NCBI GenBank assembly: GCA_965231815.1
Contig: OZ246890.1
Coordinates: 3,534,001 to 3,598,000, forward strand
Reading direction: 5' to 3'
Length of the DNA stretch: 64,000 nucleotides
Origin: JAPPFW01 sp965231815
Lineage (GTDB): Bacteria > Actinomycetota > Acidimicrobiia > Spongiisociales > Spongiisociaceae
This document shows, piece after piece, positions 9,201 through 16,850 of the stretch. A program made the translations under genes and the position numbers. A model generated the notes under the pieces. The model saw nothing but the letters and a program-made list of their open reading frames with translations, made no database searches and had not been told where the DNA came from. How positions within the stretch are numbered: position 1 is the stretch's first letter; every line of letters begins with the position of its first letter.

Positions 9201-9360
9201 GGGTGGTCGGCAGACCGACGAGCGCTACCAAGAGGAGCGCCGACAGCGAGGCGATGTGCCTGTGCAGTAGCTTGTCGGGGTGTGAAGTCCGGTGGCCGAA
9301 CTCGCTGCTCGTCCCCCTGGTCCCGGCAGATGGCCACATGTCGACCATTATAGCGCTCAC
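3220..9360 (-). CDS. Giant secreted subtilisin/kexin-like protease with P-domain and 11 Calx-beta repeats
   Basis: The 2,046-residue product has a signal sequence (hydrophobic core ~36-50, Ala-rich cleavage region ~54-57) and a ~260-residue propeptide region. The S8 peptidase domain (~320-630) has Asp339 (VAVVD), His376 (HGTAVAG), oxyanion Asn474 (SAGN) and Ser549 (GGTSAAAP). A proprotein-convertase P-domain (~655-776) ends in GTWKLKV..NWKIMV. From ~782 to the C-terminus run 11 Calx-beta repeats, each ending in a V.DDD-type loop. It is likely exported, Ca2+-stabilised and cell-surface or extracellular. The start is GTG 9360; ATGs at 9348 and 9339 are alternatives. The TAG stop lies inside the CTAG at the IS right end. 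The substrate is unknown. Confidence 0.9.
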   Translation of the reverse strand: MSAIMVDMWPSAGTRGTSSEFGHRTSHPDKLLHRHIASLSALLLVALVGLPTTHAAAQSPSPAPPQDSVVIEGGTATGGGLEDADLDGAGLGEETGEFGVADLLGPDGIYHLQDGEGTIPLRLLDTDEGTPAAAQAATGSGAANLSGLAVSAASAYAPVSGSGAQEASPSNWLVSDSGQMFLLVGGVNVVFESHLDQSEIWAILASHDVAPWHVSPVGELPNAYLVQTVSDVESLRLADALSTQSGVDFAVPNLFTPQSSGQNPISAWYRSGTRATKQRCKRYTKPWTDQLSSCLWHLNADTDFRYKAGGRVDNPTTDINLGDVWDTTMGAGVTVAVVDRTWEATHEDIKDNADTKRSKLWGGFTGENPLSPYPPHGTAVAGVIGARDNNVGGRGVAPRATLLNYNFLDHQSFGIEATALTLNKETVAVYNMSYGALDSKAPLRESSLVWRAVEEGISSGFGGKGSSYVNSAGNGAELSGKNWAGLDEMINHRGVIAVCAVDSQGRSSKYSEDGPSLWVCAPSDSKWRQAGIVAPMGLNSYTDRFGGTSAAAPIVSGVIALMRSVNANLTWRDVKVILANTAQKNDPSGSSWMSGATKYGSSTDSYSFSNEYGFGTVDAKAAVVAASNWPLLPAMLSAEAASGTDVSLPTPGNEIVMSLDISSTMDFVEHVRIDIDMDTYDIRDYSWTLVSPSGTESLLSPEFPACGGHCRMRGDFRFGSSRHLGESPLGTWKLKVRRHAPEVTHCGNSSTFDDLCRNILSFGEYIKNWKIMVTGHAGQSTQPVSLSVSPQSVTEGDEVDVSVTVGGAAPSQDLVVPLTLTAGTATGAGLSGADYAVLGSVTVPAGSSSASAKLATVEDGVDEVDETFTVGLGVLPSGYHATGGAATVTIVDDEPLPTIILSTDSATVAEGGSVTITADLSGPSSEDVALDVGASAVAPAVAGDGSLSASTTLTIAAGSTAGTGAVTFTASQNDLYELSSATAKTFKVSAAATGGNGVADPAAITITISDDESPPEVSISSGGDVAEGADAVFTLTASPAPASDLDVKVTVAVDGDFGVSPGSRTVTIPSSGSATLTLATTGDDTDESDGSVTVTIGPGVDYTPDSVSSASIAVADDDDPAPVVAPVVSVTAGNDVAEGSAARFTVTAVPAPAADLDVSVTVTTAGEYGVTTGRRTVTVTAGTGSATLTLPTAEDLIDEPDGSVTATVNTDSGYTISNSAGVATVKVSDNDDPLPTDGSLLLLLSADSGWVAEDGGEVRITISLSRALRNDKREAEWLRVPLEVSGGVEGVHWRLEMRHRDNPVGGIQFRRNGAQPSLLLYSGTQTANLVLTVPPNTDSRTITVGVGAGLRAPSLGSTGNSNPSVRVVVDSVSVDVGDDYPDLPLVSVSGGDTVSEGGDAVFTLSASPAPSAGLPVSVLVGQVGNFGASEGVRTVTIPTSGSVSFSVGTVDDTADELDGSVVATVNAGSGYTVGSPRRASVTVTDDEPTPVADPVVSVAAGSDVTEGSDAEFTVSASPAPIADLDVSVTISEVGDYGVTVGQRTVTIPTTGSASFSVTTAGDSADEPDGSVTATVNTGSGYTVSNIASTATVTVSDDDDPPVIPVVSVVAGSDVSEGSDAEFTVSASPAPIADLDVSVTVTEVGDYGVTVGQRTVTIPAGTNTATLTLPTTNDTADELNGTVTTTLNTGSGYTVSNIASTATVTVSDDDDPPVIPVVSVVAGSDVSEGSDAEFTVSASPAPTTDLDVSVTVTTVGDYGAVTGLRTVTIPPSGSVTLTVNTTGDQADEPDGSVTVTLVDGTDYDLGSPSAATVGVADDDIPEISISAGGDITEGTAAAFTITANPTPAANLDVSVTITSAGDYGAVTGLRTVTIPPSGSVTLTVNTTGDQADEPDGSVTATVNTGSGYTVSTTNGTATVTVSDDDDPPVEPDKDDEITVTVEDASATETDVLVFRILLSKALTEEFEVRWFAGPAYHLLDNRAHSSDYQAMSEVMVFAPGVTALTADVWLVQDSKDEPDEYFAVEAFLPGEWFTPAAVGTMTIIDDD
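3590..4960 (-). repeat. Near-identical in-gene tandem repeats of ~333 bp encoding Calx-beta domains
   Basis: Segments starting at 4148 and 4481 are identical over roughly 150 bp with a 333-bp period (111 codons). A third copy starting at 4811 continues with few changes. A separate pair (about 3708-3782 and 4020-4095) is also nearly identical. Such in-frame DNA repeats would allow repeat-number change by recombination or slippage without breaking the gene. They also make this region prone to assembly collapse. Confidence 0.8.
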
Positions 9361-9842
9361 CTGAACGGCAGGAGGCTAGCTACGGCAGGTCGGATCGGGG
9401 GTCGCAGGGCATGGGCAAGAGTGGATTTCCGTGGTCAGCGTGCGACGTCGTAACTCAACGCCAGCGCCGCCACCGTTACTCGCCGGGTTGCACATCGCTC
9501 CACTGTTCTGACAATCGAAAATGCCATCGGCTCCTCACGACGACCAGGTTGTTAAGCCAACGATTCTACGTGGCGGGAAACGCCGATAGTTCTAGGAGGG
9601 TGCTGAGAAACCCCGTACAAAGGGGTTCACCCGCTAACCCATAACTCTCTGACCAGGCGGTTTACCAATCACCGAACCCCGAAAGACTCGTTTTTCAGCA
9701 CCCTCCTATTGCCTGGTCAGGATGCGGATACTCTCGGACCTGTCGACCGCGGCAACGCCCGACGTCGTGTATCGATGCGGTGGCTGTTGCGGGAATCACC
9801 ATGTACCGGAGGACTCTCGCAAATGCCGCTCGGTGGGAATTG
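9361..9842. other. Intergenic region with A2 nested in a probable family B remnant
   Basis: No gene is seen here. Family A copy A2 occupies 9592-9709. Directly left of it is GGAAACGCCGATAG and directly right is CCTGGTCAGG. In family B copy B1 the same two strings (20709-20737) are 8 nt apart. Removing A2 and one CTAT/CTAG leaves the same 8-nt spacing, so A2 appears inserted into a degenerate B element. The rest of the region shows nothing recognisable. Confidence 0.5.
9592..9709 (+). repeat. Family A inverted-repeat element, copy A2
   Basis: Left flank is CTAG (9592-9595) and right flank is CTAT (9706-9709). The core of ~110 bp is nearly identical to A3, including the internal GAAACCCCGTACAAAGGGGTT hairpin region and the right-end inverted repeat. 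It lies between the protease and deacetylase genes and has no coding capacity. Confidence 0.85.
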
Positions 9843-11309
9843 TCACCGGCACAGGGGTTCGTAGCGCAGGTTAAGGTCGGCAAGACGGTCGAGGAGCATG
9901 GAAAGGCCCCGAACGGTCTGGGTCCGGTTGCCACCCCCGTCGTGCATCAAGACGACCGACCCGTAGGTGACCTGTGACACGATCCGGTCAGCTATCTCTT
10001 CACCGGTAAGGCCGAGCCAATCGTTAGCGCTGACCGTCCAAAGATGAAGCTCGAGGCCGTATTCGGCTGACCACTCCCGAGTTCGACTACCGGTAGCCGC
10101 ATAGGGGGGTCGCAAGCACGGAGTGGCATGCTCGCCGAGAATCTCCTCCGTCCTGCTTATGGTTTCATCGAACTCCGCCTTGTTAAGGCCGGCGAGGTTT
10201 TCGTGTCGCCATGTGTGGTTGGCGACTGTGTGGCCCTCGGAGACGATCCTCTGGAAAATATCCGGATACTTCTCCACCAGGGATCCGACCACGAAGAAGG
10301 TAGCCCTCGCGCCGTAACGAGCCAGGAGGTCCAATACTTCCGGGGTGTGTCGGGGATTAGGACCATCGTCGAAGGTGAGATAAACAACGTCACCGGGGCC
10401 GATACGCGGTCGGCTCGGGACCTGACGGGTCACCGGCGGCGGCGGAACAGGCTCCGGTTCGGGGAAACCGATTCGGAGCAATAACTCGAAATCTGCGGAT
10501 TGCTCCCCTGAGGGAATCACACTCACGAACAGTTCACCGTCCCGAGTCAACGTGGTCTCCAGCCGTTGAGCTACGCCCTGATCCGCTCGCAGGACTTCGT
10601 CGCCGTGACGAACCTCGAGAGTCACCCCCGGGGGAGCGAGGAGAACTGCTTCCAGTTTCTGGTCAACACCTCCTGGAAGCGCGTATACCTGTGACCGGTC
10701 GTTGACAGTTCCGAATACCACGGCTTGGATCACTTCGCCATCGACCCGCACGTTGGTATCCGGGCGGTAGGAAGAAGAAATCCGAATGTTGGCCGGGACC
10801 GCTGATCCTCCGACGGGAGGACCCGGATAGCTTGCAACCCGGTCGGGACCGCTCACCGGCCGGACTTCGATCAGGGTTGACTCCACCTGATCGGTTCCTT
10901 CTGACGAGGGGCCTTCCACAACGCCCGGGTCCGGCGCCGTTACCTCCGCCAACCGCTCGTTAGCTTCGCCCGACGGAAGCACCGGTTCAGAGAGGACCGT
11001 CGGCTCGTTCCCCGGAGGCTTGATCTGAGGTTGGTTGTCGGCGCCACTCTGTTCCGTTGCAGAAGCCGGTTCCGGTAACACGATCGGCGCCGCCTCGACG
11101 GTCTCGTGGAGAACGGACTCGGTTGGACCCTCGACAAGTTCGAGAATTGGTTCGCCGAGGGTTGGTAACGGGCTATCGGACGAGTCGGTACATGCCGCTA
11201 ACAGGGCTAGAACCAACGCGGCTGACAACAACCGCCCAATAAGTGCGGCGTCACGGGTTCGCTCTCCAACCTTTCCATACCATTGTCGGGCTCCGAAGAT
11301 CTCTGCCAT
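9843..11309 (-). CDS. Lipoprotein polysaccharide deacetylase (NodB domain, CE4)
   Basis: The 488-residue precursor has a hydrophobic stretch ending in a lipobox LLAAC with Cys40, so it is probably membrane-anchored outside the cell. A low-complexity Pro/Glu linker (~45-170) and a beta-rich segment (~170-285) precede a NodB homology domain (~305-486). Motif 1 TFDDGP is at 312-317 (Asp314/Asp315), the metal-binding NHTWRH gives His365 and His369, RPPYA starts at ~400 and LMHDGG is at ~454. CE4 enzymes remove N- or O-acetyl groups from peptidoglycan or exopolysaccharides; the substrate is not evident. It appears to be a single gene. Confidence 0.88.
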   Translation of the reverse strand: MAEIFGARQWYGKVGERTRDAALIGRLLSAALVLALLAACTDSSDSPLPTLGEPILELVEGPTESVLHETVEAAPIVLPEPASATEQSGADNQPQIKPPGNEPTVLSEPVLPSGEANERLAEVTAPDPGVVEGPSSEGTDQVESTLIEVRPVSGPDRVASYPGPPVGGSAVPANIRISSSYRPDTNVRVDGEVIQAVVFGTVNDRSQVYALPGGVDQKLEAVLLAPPGVTLEVRHGDEVLRADQGVAQRLETTLTRDGELFVSVIPSGEQSADFELLLRIGFPEPEPVPPPPVTRQVPSRPRIGPGDVVYLTFDDGPNPRHTPEVLDLLARYGARATFFVVGSLVEKYPDIFQRIVSEGHTVANHTWRHENLAGLNKAEFDETISRTEEILGEHATPCLRPPYAATGSRTREWSAEYGLELHLWTVSANDWLGLTGEEIADRIVSQVTYGSVVLMHDGGGNRTQTVRGLSMLLDRLADLNLRYEPLCR

Positions 11310-11396
11310 CCGGTATCAAGGATACTGTCCGAACCCCGATTCTCCGCGTATCTCGCTAGCGGGAACAGCAACACGGTTCAGGTTGTATCGTCCGTA

Positions 11397-12368
11397 TTAC
11401 GGGTATATGAGAACCTTTCCGGAAGTGGAACGGCTCTCGATGGCCCTATGGGATTCCGATGCATCCTCCAAGCGGTACCGGCCGCCGATCCGGACATTCA
11501 GACCGTCCTCGATTAGGGCGAAGAGTTGTTCGGATCGGGCTAGCAGCGACTCGCGGTCGGCTACGTGATCAAACAGGGTAGGTCGGGTGAAGAACAGGGA
11601 ACCGTTGGCTGTCAATACGAGCGGGTCAACCGGGTCGACCGCACCCGAAGCATTGCCGAACGCCACCATCAGGCCGAAACGGCGGAGAAGACCCAACCCG
11701 GCCGGGACCGTAGCCTTGCCCACCCCGTCATAAACAACGTCGAGGGGGCGATTGCCCGCAATCTCCCTGATCCGCTCGGCGAAGTCCTCTCGCCGGTACT
11801 CGATCACATGATCGGCGCCTGCCGAACGGGCGATCTCCGCCTTGTCGTCGCTGCCGACAGTCGTGAATACGGTTGCTCCGAGGCGTTTGGCGATCTGGAT
11901 CAAGAGTAGCCCTACACCGCCGGCGCCGGCGTGGATCAAGCAGGTGGCGCCCGCTGACAATGGATAGGTGGCGGTCGCCAGGTAAAGAGCTGTCAGCCCC
12001 TGCAGCATGGAGGCTGCGGCTGTATCGGACGAGACCGCTTCCGGGACCGGTACCAGATCCGTAGAGGGAACCAGCACCCGCTCAGCGTAGGCGCCGAGCC
12101 TGGAACAGAAGGCCACCCGATCTCCGGGGCCGGCTTCGGTGACCTCGGAACCGACGGAAACGACTCGGCCCGCGGCCTCCAACCCCGGCGTGAAAGGTAG
12201 GGCCACCGGATACAAGCCGCTGCGATGGTAGGTGTCTATGAAGTTCAATCCGGCGGACTCCACCTCAACGACCACCTCACCGGTCCCTGGAACCGGCTCC
12301 TCGACCTGTTCGACCTCCAACACCTCCGGCCCACCATTCCGGCGGATGACAACTGCCCGCATCGACAT
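11397..12368 (-). CDS. Zinc-independent quinone oxidoreductase (MDR family, QOR type)
   Basis: The 323-residue medium-chain dehydrogenase/reductase has a GroES-like N-terminal domain (AGLNFIDTYHRSGLYP.LPFTPGLEAAG) and a Rossmann domain with GAGGVGLLLIQIAKRLGA (~147-164). It lacks the catalytic zinc cysteines of alcohol dehydrogenases and fits NADPH:quinone reductases, soluble enzymes that reduce quinones or conjugated carbonyls. The first ATG (12368) and a second two codons later are both plausible starts. A family A repeat lies 31 bp upstream of the start, in the spacer that should hold its promoter. Confidence 0.85.
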   Translation of the reverse strand: MSMRAVVIRRNGGPEVLEVEQVEEPVPGTGEVVVEVESAGLNFIDTYHRSGLYPVALPFTPGLEAAGRVVSVGSEVTEAGPGDRVAFCSRLGAYAERVLVPSTDLVPVPEAVSSDTAAASMLQGLTALYLATATYPLSAGATCLIHAGAGGVGLLLIQIAKRLGATVFTTVGSDDKAEIARSAGADHVIEYRREDFAERIREIAGNRPLDVVYDGVGKATVPAGLGLLRRFGLMVAFGNASGAVDPVDPLVLTANGSLFFTRPTLFDHVADRESLLARSEQLFALIEDGLNVRIGGRYRLEDASESHRAIESRSTSGKVLIYP

Positions 12369-12399
12369 GCCTCCCTACGATCTATCCATCCGAGCTACG

Positions 12400-12517
12400 C
12401 TAGGAGGGTGCTGAGAAACCCCGTACAAAGGGGTTCACCCGCTAACCCATAACTCTCTGACCAGGCGCTTTACCAATCACCGAACCCCGAAAGACTCGTT
12501 TTTCAGGACCCTCCTAG
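12400..12517 (+). repeat. Family A inverted-repeat element, copy A3
   Basis: Perfect CTAG at both ends (12400-12403, 12514-12517) flanks a ~110-bp core almost identical to A2. The bases CTA at 12514-12516 are, on the minus strand, the TAG stop of the glycosyltransferase gene, so the element sits exactly at that gene's terminus. Confidence 0.88.
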
Positions 12518-13590
12518 CGCCGATTAACCCGTGACAGCGCCGAGTCGAAACGCCTCCCTACCGACTGCCAAGAGTACATTTCCTCCGCGCGAGCGCGTGC
12601 CGCAACGCCCATCTCCCGCCGTCGACCGAGAATCAGTCGAAGAGCCTCCACGATCTCGGATACCGATGCCGCCACATACCCGGTGATTCCGGGGACCACG
12701 GTTTCGGGCGCCCCTCCCGAGGTCCCCGCGACGACCGGAACCCCGGAAGCGGAAGCTTCCAGATATACGATACCCAAACCTTCGGCCTCCAGGCCAAGCC
12801 AGCGAGAGCGGGCGGGCATGACGAACACATCGCAACGGCGGTATAGATCAGGTAGGTCCTCCCAGGGCACGTCGGACTCGACCTGCACCGGAACGCGCGC
12901 TCGCGCCGCCGCCTGCCTTATTCGTGCTTCGAGACGCCCGTTTCCCGCCAGGAGAACCTCCACTCCCATTCCCTCCTCATGGAGCCGTTCCACCGCCGCG
13001 AGAACCCGGAGGTGACCTTTCCGAGGAATGAAACGAGAGATACAACCGATCACCAACCTCCGGGTCGGTTGTCGATCACCCGAATCCTCTACGGGACGGA
13101 ACGCGGATAGGTCTACCCCCGCACCTAGGACTTCCGCCTCCCCCCCGCCCAGATCCGCCACCTTCCCGGCGGTAAAGGAGGAGACGGTCAGCACCAAACC
13201 CGCCTCGCGAAAGGTCCATCGGAGCACTTGGCGCAGCACGGGCGCCGCAGCCGGGATGGTCACCTCCGCCCCGTGAGCCATCACCACGTAGGGAATACCG
13301 AAGGAGGCGCCAAGTCTCGGTCCCATCTGGGCCAACGGATGGGGTGCGCCGAACACGAGCAGGTCGGGATCGAACTCCCTTATGTGGGCCGACACCCATC
13401 GGTAGACGGCCTTGGTGGGAATCATGTATGAAGACCGTCCACGTATGACATCAGGCAAGGGCGGGGAACCGAGATGGCGGGGTCCCAACACCCGAAACTC
13501 GACCGACGAATGGGCCACCAGATTGGTCAGGTACTGCTGGATACCGCCCGACTTAGGGGGGTAGTCATTGGTTACCAGAAGGGCGCGCAC
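12514..13590 (-). CDS. Family 4 glycosyltransferase, PimB-like mannosyltransferase
   Basis: The 358-residue GT-B enzyme has an N-terminal NDYPPKSGGIQQYL loop, an acceptor-domain MAHGAEV segment, and a C-terminal donor domain. That domain holds SRFIPRKGH, DVFVMPARSR..GLEAEGLGIVYLEA and GTSGGAPETV, including the E-x7-E type motif of GT4. This is the signature of GDP-mannose-dependent phosphatidylinositol mannoside mannosyltransferases (PimB') of Actinobacteria, so a role in inositol-lipid glycosylation at the inner membrane face is likely, though other lipid acceptors are possible. It is divergent from the C45 gene. Its TAG stop is part of the A3 CTAG. Confidence 0.85.
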   Translation of the reverse strand: MRALLVTNDYPPKSGGIQQYLTNLVAHSSVEFRVLGPRHLGSPPLPDVIRGRSSYMIPTKAVYRWVSAHIREFDPDLLVFGAPHPLAQMGPRLGASFGIPYVVMAHGAEVTIPAAAPVLRQVLRWTFREAGLVLTVSSFTAGKVADLGGGEAEVLGAGVDLSAFRPVEDSGDRQPTRRLVIGCISRFIPRKGHLRVLAAVERLHEEGMGVEVLLAGNGRLEARIRQAAARARVPVQVESDVPWEDLPDLYRRCDVFVMPARSRWLGLEAEGLGIVYLEASASGVPVVAGTSGGAPETVVPGITGYVAASVSEIVEALRLILGRRREMGVAARARAEEMYSWQSVGRRFDSALSRVNRR

Positions 13591-13673
13591 ATCCCGACGG
13601 TACCTGATCGAAAATGCCCGAGGTGACGACCATCCTCAAACCGGTACAGGATCGTCTCGGGTACGATCACCGG

Positions 13674-14759
13674 ATGAAGCGTCCACCCATCCGCATTCTC
13701 GATGTTGTGGGGACTCCCCAATCAATGGGCCGCATGCACGGTTCTACCTACGCCGACGAGATCCGCTCCTACACGAATGAGCGCGTCGAGCTGGTAATGG
13801 AGGGTCTCTGGACCGGGAGACCGCTAAGCCGCCGCGAGGTACTCGAGGTAGCTGAAGCTTGCCTCGAAGCTCATGAACGCCACTCGCCTCCCTTGTACGA
13901 GGAAATGGCGGCCATGGCCGAGGCAGCCGGTATTTCCCTTACCGAAGCGGTGGTGGTGGGGGGGTTTACAGACTTCGTCGATACCGTCCGGGTACAGAAG
14001 GGGGAAACCGATCCTGCGCGATTCGTCGAAGATACCTGTACAGCCTTCATAGTTCCTGATCATCGGGCGAACGGCGCAGGATTCCTCGGCCAGACTTGGG
14101 ACATGCATGCGTCAGCCACCGACCACGTAATCATGTTGCGAACCCGACCGGAGGAAGGTCCGGCTGCGCTGGTGTTCACCACCACCGGCTGCCTGGGTCA
14201 GCTCGGGATGAACGAGCTCGGTGTCTGTGTAGGCGTCAATAACCTCACCGCCGTCGATGGAACCACCGGCGTCACTTGGCCGACGGTGGTTCGCCATGCC
14301 CTGATGGCGGAAACAGCCGACGAAGCCAAGGACGTGATCCTGTCAGCCGATCTGGCCGGAGGTCACAACTACCTGGTTTTCGACTCCGAAGGCGCCGGCT
14401 TCAACATCGAGGCGATGCCCACCGCACGGCCTGTCACCCGCCTGCGAAGGAGCGCTCTGGTCCATACCAACCACACCACGACGAAAGAAACCAGCGCCGT
14501 CCAGGGTGTTAGACCGCCGGACCTGCAAGAAAACTCCCGGAGGCGCATGATCGCCGCGGTGGATCATCTCGACAGCCACGACATCTCGCGGGACGATCTG
14601 ATCGATCTGACCCGGACCAAGGTCTGCCAGGTTCCCCGCCCCCCGTACCACCTCGAATCGTCGGGAGGTGCGGTAATGCAACCGAAAACCGGAGAGTTTT
14701 GGGCAGTATGGGGACTGCCCAGCATGAACGATTACGTGAAGATCGGATTCCGGAACTGA
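13674..14759 (+). CDS. C45-family acyltransferase/peptidase-like protein (AAT family)
   Basis: The 361-residue Ntn-hydrolase resembles acyl-CoA:6-aminopenicillanate acyltransferase-type C45 proteins. It has an N-terminal LDVVGTPQSMGRMHG segment, a helical region, and an EDTCTAF motif whose Cys122 would become the N-terminal nucleophile after self-cleavage. GQTWDMH and NELGVCVGVNNL segments follow. C45 members hydrolyse or transfer acyl groups on small amides; the substrate here is unknown. I chose ATG 13674 because the conserved family start begins there. The frame also opens at ATG 13614, only 23 bp from the divergent glycosyltransferase start. Downstream lies the pot operon, and a functional link is unproven. 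Confidence 0.8.
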   Translation: MKRPPIRILDVVGTPQSMGRMHGSTYADEIRSYTNERVELVMEGLWTGRPLSRREVLEVAEACLEAHERHSPPLYEEMAAMAEAAGISLTEAVVVGGFTDFVDTVRVQKGETDPARFVEDTCTAFIVPDHRANGAGFLGQTWDMHASATDHVIMLRTRPEEGPAALVFTTTGCLGQLGMNELGVCVGVNNLTAVDGTTGVTWPTVVRHALMAETADEAKDVILSADLAGGHNYLVFDSEGAGFNIEAMPTARPVTRLRRSALVHTNHTTTKETSAVQGVRPPDLQENSRRRMIAAVDHLDSHDISRDDLIDLTRTKVCQVPRPPYHLESSGGAVMQPKTGEFWAVWGLPSMNDYVKIGFRN

Positions 14760-14839
14760 ACAGCGGCAATCGGGGGCTATTCTGCATGGGAGGCGTCCCG
14801 TCCTAGCGGCCGGGCAGTACGGCAGGAACGGGAGGAATC

Positions 14840-15910
14840 ATGCCAGCGGTGACGCCGGCAGTTGGCCTGTATGGCATTACCAAGCGGTTCGGGTCGGTAA
14901 CCGCCGTGGACCGAATGGACCTCGAGATAGTCGACGGGGAGTTCTTCGCGTTGCTCGGTCCCTCCGGGTGCGGCAAGACCACCACTCTGCGCCTGATTGC
15001 GGGCCTCGAATTCCCGACCGAGGGAAGTCTGCAGATCTTCGGTGATGAGGTGGGGACACTCCCGCCTAACAAGCGTCCGGTCAACACCGTATTCCAGAAC
15101 TACGCATTGTTCCCGCACATGACTGTTGAGGAAAACGTCGGATTCGGGCTCCGGATGCAGGGGGTCTCCAAGAATCGGATCGGCTCCCGGGTTAGTGACG
15201 CTATCGGTCTGGTGCATCTGGATGGTCTGGAACACCGCCGGTCCCGCCAGCTATCCGGAGGGCAGCAGCAACGGGTCGCCTTGGCCCGGGCCCTTGTAAA
15301 CAGCCCCAAGGTTCTGCTGCTCGACGAACCCCTCGGAGCGCTCGATCTCAAACTTCGCCAAGCCATGCAAACCGAACTGAAGGGCCTTCAGCGAGAGGTC
15401 GGGATCACCTTCGTCTTCGTGACTCATGACCAGGGCGAGGCATTGGCGATGAGCGACCGAATCGGCGTAATGGACGGGGGCCGCCTTCTTCAGGTGGGTA
15501 CGCCTGAAGAGATCTACTCGCAACCGTCCAACCGTTTCGTGGCGGACTTTATCGGCCAGACGAACCTGCTGGACGCGATGGTCATTGACCGCGAAACGGT
15601 GACGCTGGCCAACGGAATCCGCATCCCGGCTGCGTCACCGGTCGCTCCCGGCGCCAGGGTCAACGTCAGCCTGAGGCCGGAACAGGCCATCTTGCACCGG
15701 TTGGGCGGGGCGCCGCCACATCACACATCGGTAGACGGCCGGATCGAACAGATCACTTATCAAGGCAACGCTCTGGTTTACACGGTGGTGTTCGAATGGA
15801 TCAACCTGGATGTCCGCGTCGAGAACCGGCCGGGAGCGCAGCATGCGGGCGTGGGTGACCAGGTGACGGTGTCGTGGGAACCCGGCGCTATGACGGTAGT
15901 TGAGGACTGA
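14840..15910 (+). CDS. potA: Polyamine-type ABC transporter ATPase
   Basis: The 356-residue ATPase carries Walker A GPSGCGKTTT (~44-53), a Q-loop (VFQNYALFPHMTVEENVGFG), the signature LSGGQQQRVALARAL, Walker B VLLLDEPLGALD, the switch His in VFVTHDQGEAL and a C-terminal TOBE domain. It energises import by the two permeases encoded next. The start ATG 14840 follows a GGGAGG site 5-6 nt upstream. It is the first gene of a four-gene potABCD-ordered cluster, and the next gene starts four bases after its stop. Substrate specificity (putrescine, spermidine or another amine) is not determined by the ATPase. Confidence 0.9.
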   Translation: MPAVTPAVGLYGITKRFGSVTAVDRMDLEIVDGEFFALLGPSGCGKTTTLRLIAGLEFPTEGSLQIFGDEVGTLPPNKRPVNTVFQNYALFPHMTVEENVGFGLRMQGVSKNRIGSRVSDAIGLVHLDGLEHRRSRQLSGGQQQRVALARALVNSPKVLLLDEPLGALDLKLRQAMQTELKGLQREVGITFVFVTHDQGEALAMSDRIGVMDGGRLLQVGTPEEIYSQPSNRFVADFIGQTNLLDAMVIDRETVTLANGIRIPAASPVAPGARVNVSLRPEQAILHRLGGAPPHHTSVDGRIEQITYQGNALVYTVVFEWINLDVRVENRPGAQHAGVGDQVTVSWEPGAMTVVED

Positions 15911-15914
15911 ACAG

Positions 15915-16850
15915 GTGACCACGGTGACCGGATCGTCTCTATCCTCGGGTTCCGGGACCGGTACGCCGGGTCCCGACAACCTACCGGTAACCCCGGAGTT
16001 CGAAAAGGCCGCCGACCGAGCCGCTTCTCGACGGGGATTCCTCCTGTCGCTTCCCGCGTATGTCTACCTCGTCTTGTTCTTTGCAATCCCGTTCGGCATC
16101 GTCATCATCTATTCCTTCGCAACCCGTAACCGGATCGGCGGCACCGACCTGACCGGATGGAATCTGGAGTCCTACCGGAGGCTCGGCGAACCGATCGTGC
16201 GGGACATTCTCTTCCGTTCTGTGTGGATCGCCCTGCTGACCACCGTGATCTGTCTGGTGGTTGCCTACCCCTTCTCCTATTTCGTGTCGACCCGTTCGGC
16301 AACCGTCCGCAACCTCATGCTGGTATTCGTAATGATTCCCTTCTGGACCAACTTCTTGGTGCGTAACTACGCGTGGCGAGTGATTCTGGGTACGGACGGA
16401 CCGCTGAACACGGTCAGCGAGGCGCTGGGATTAGGTCCCCAGGAGATCCTTTTCACGCATACAGCGGTGATCCTCGGCCTCGTCTACGGTTTCCTCCCCT
16501 TCATGATCTTGCCCCTGTACGCGGCTATCGAGCGCATCGACCACAGTCTTATCGAGGCAAGCCGTGACCTGTACGCCACCGGGACCCAATCCTTCCGCAG
16601 GGTGCTCTTGCCGTTGTCGATGCCGGGCGTGGTGGCGGGCTCCATCCTGGTGTTCGTGCCCAGCCTCGGCGCCTACGTAACCCCCCAGATCCTGGGCGGC
16701 GGCAAGTCGACCATGCTGGGATCGTACATCGTGGTCCAGTTCCTCACCGCGCGGAACTGGCCCTTGGGCGCCTCACTCTCCTTTGTCCTGATGACCGTGA
16801 TGCTGGCCGCCACCCTGATCTACTTCCGGACCGGGGGTCGGAACCTGTGA
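15915..16850 (+). CDS. potB: Polyamine-type ABC transporter permease, PotB-like
   Basis: The inner-membrane permease has six predicted membrane segments, starting with LPAYVYLVLFFAIPFGIVII. An ATP-binding-subunit contact loop of the EAA type lies in the second half (EASRDLYATGTQSFRRVLLPLSMPG). A Gly/Pro/Ser-rich cytoplasmic leader of ~45 residues precedes the first helix. The frame opens at TTG 15900 inside potA, but GTG 15915 is preceded by GAGG at a good distance and is the likelier start. It ends in a 4-nt overlap (GTGA) with the next permease, indicating translational coupling. Confidence 0.88.
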   Translation: MTTVTGSSLSSGSGTGTPGPDNLPVTPEFEKAADRAASRRGFLLSLPAYVYLVLFFAIPFGIVIIYSFATRNRIGGTDLTGWNLESYRRLGEPIVRDILFRSVWIALLTTVICLVVAYPFSYFVSTRSATVRNLMLVFVMIPFWTNFLVRNYAWRVILGTDGPLNTVSEALGLGPQEILFTHTAVILGLVYGFLPFMILPLYAAIERIDHSLIEASRDLYATGTQSFRRVLLPLSMPGVVAGSILVFVPSLGAYVTPQILGGGKSTMLGSYIVVQFLTARNWPLGASLSFVLMTVMLAATLIYFRTGGRNL

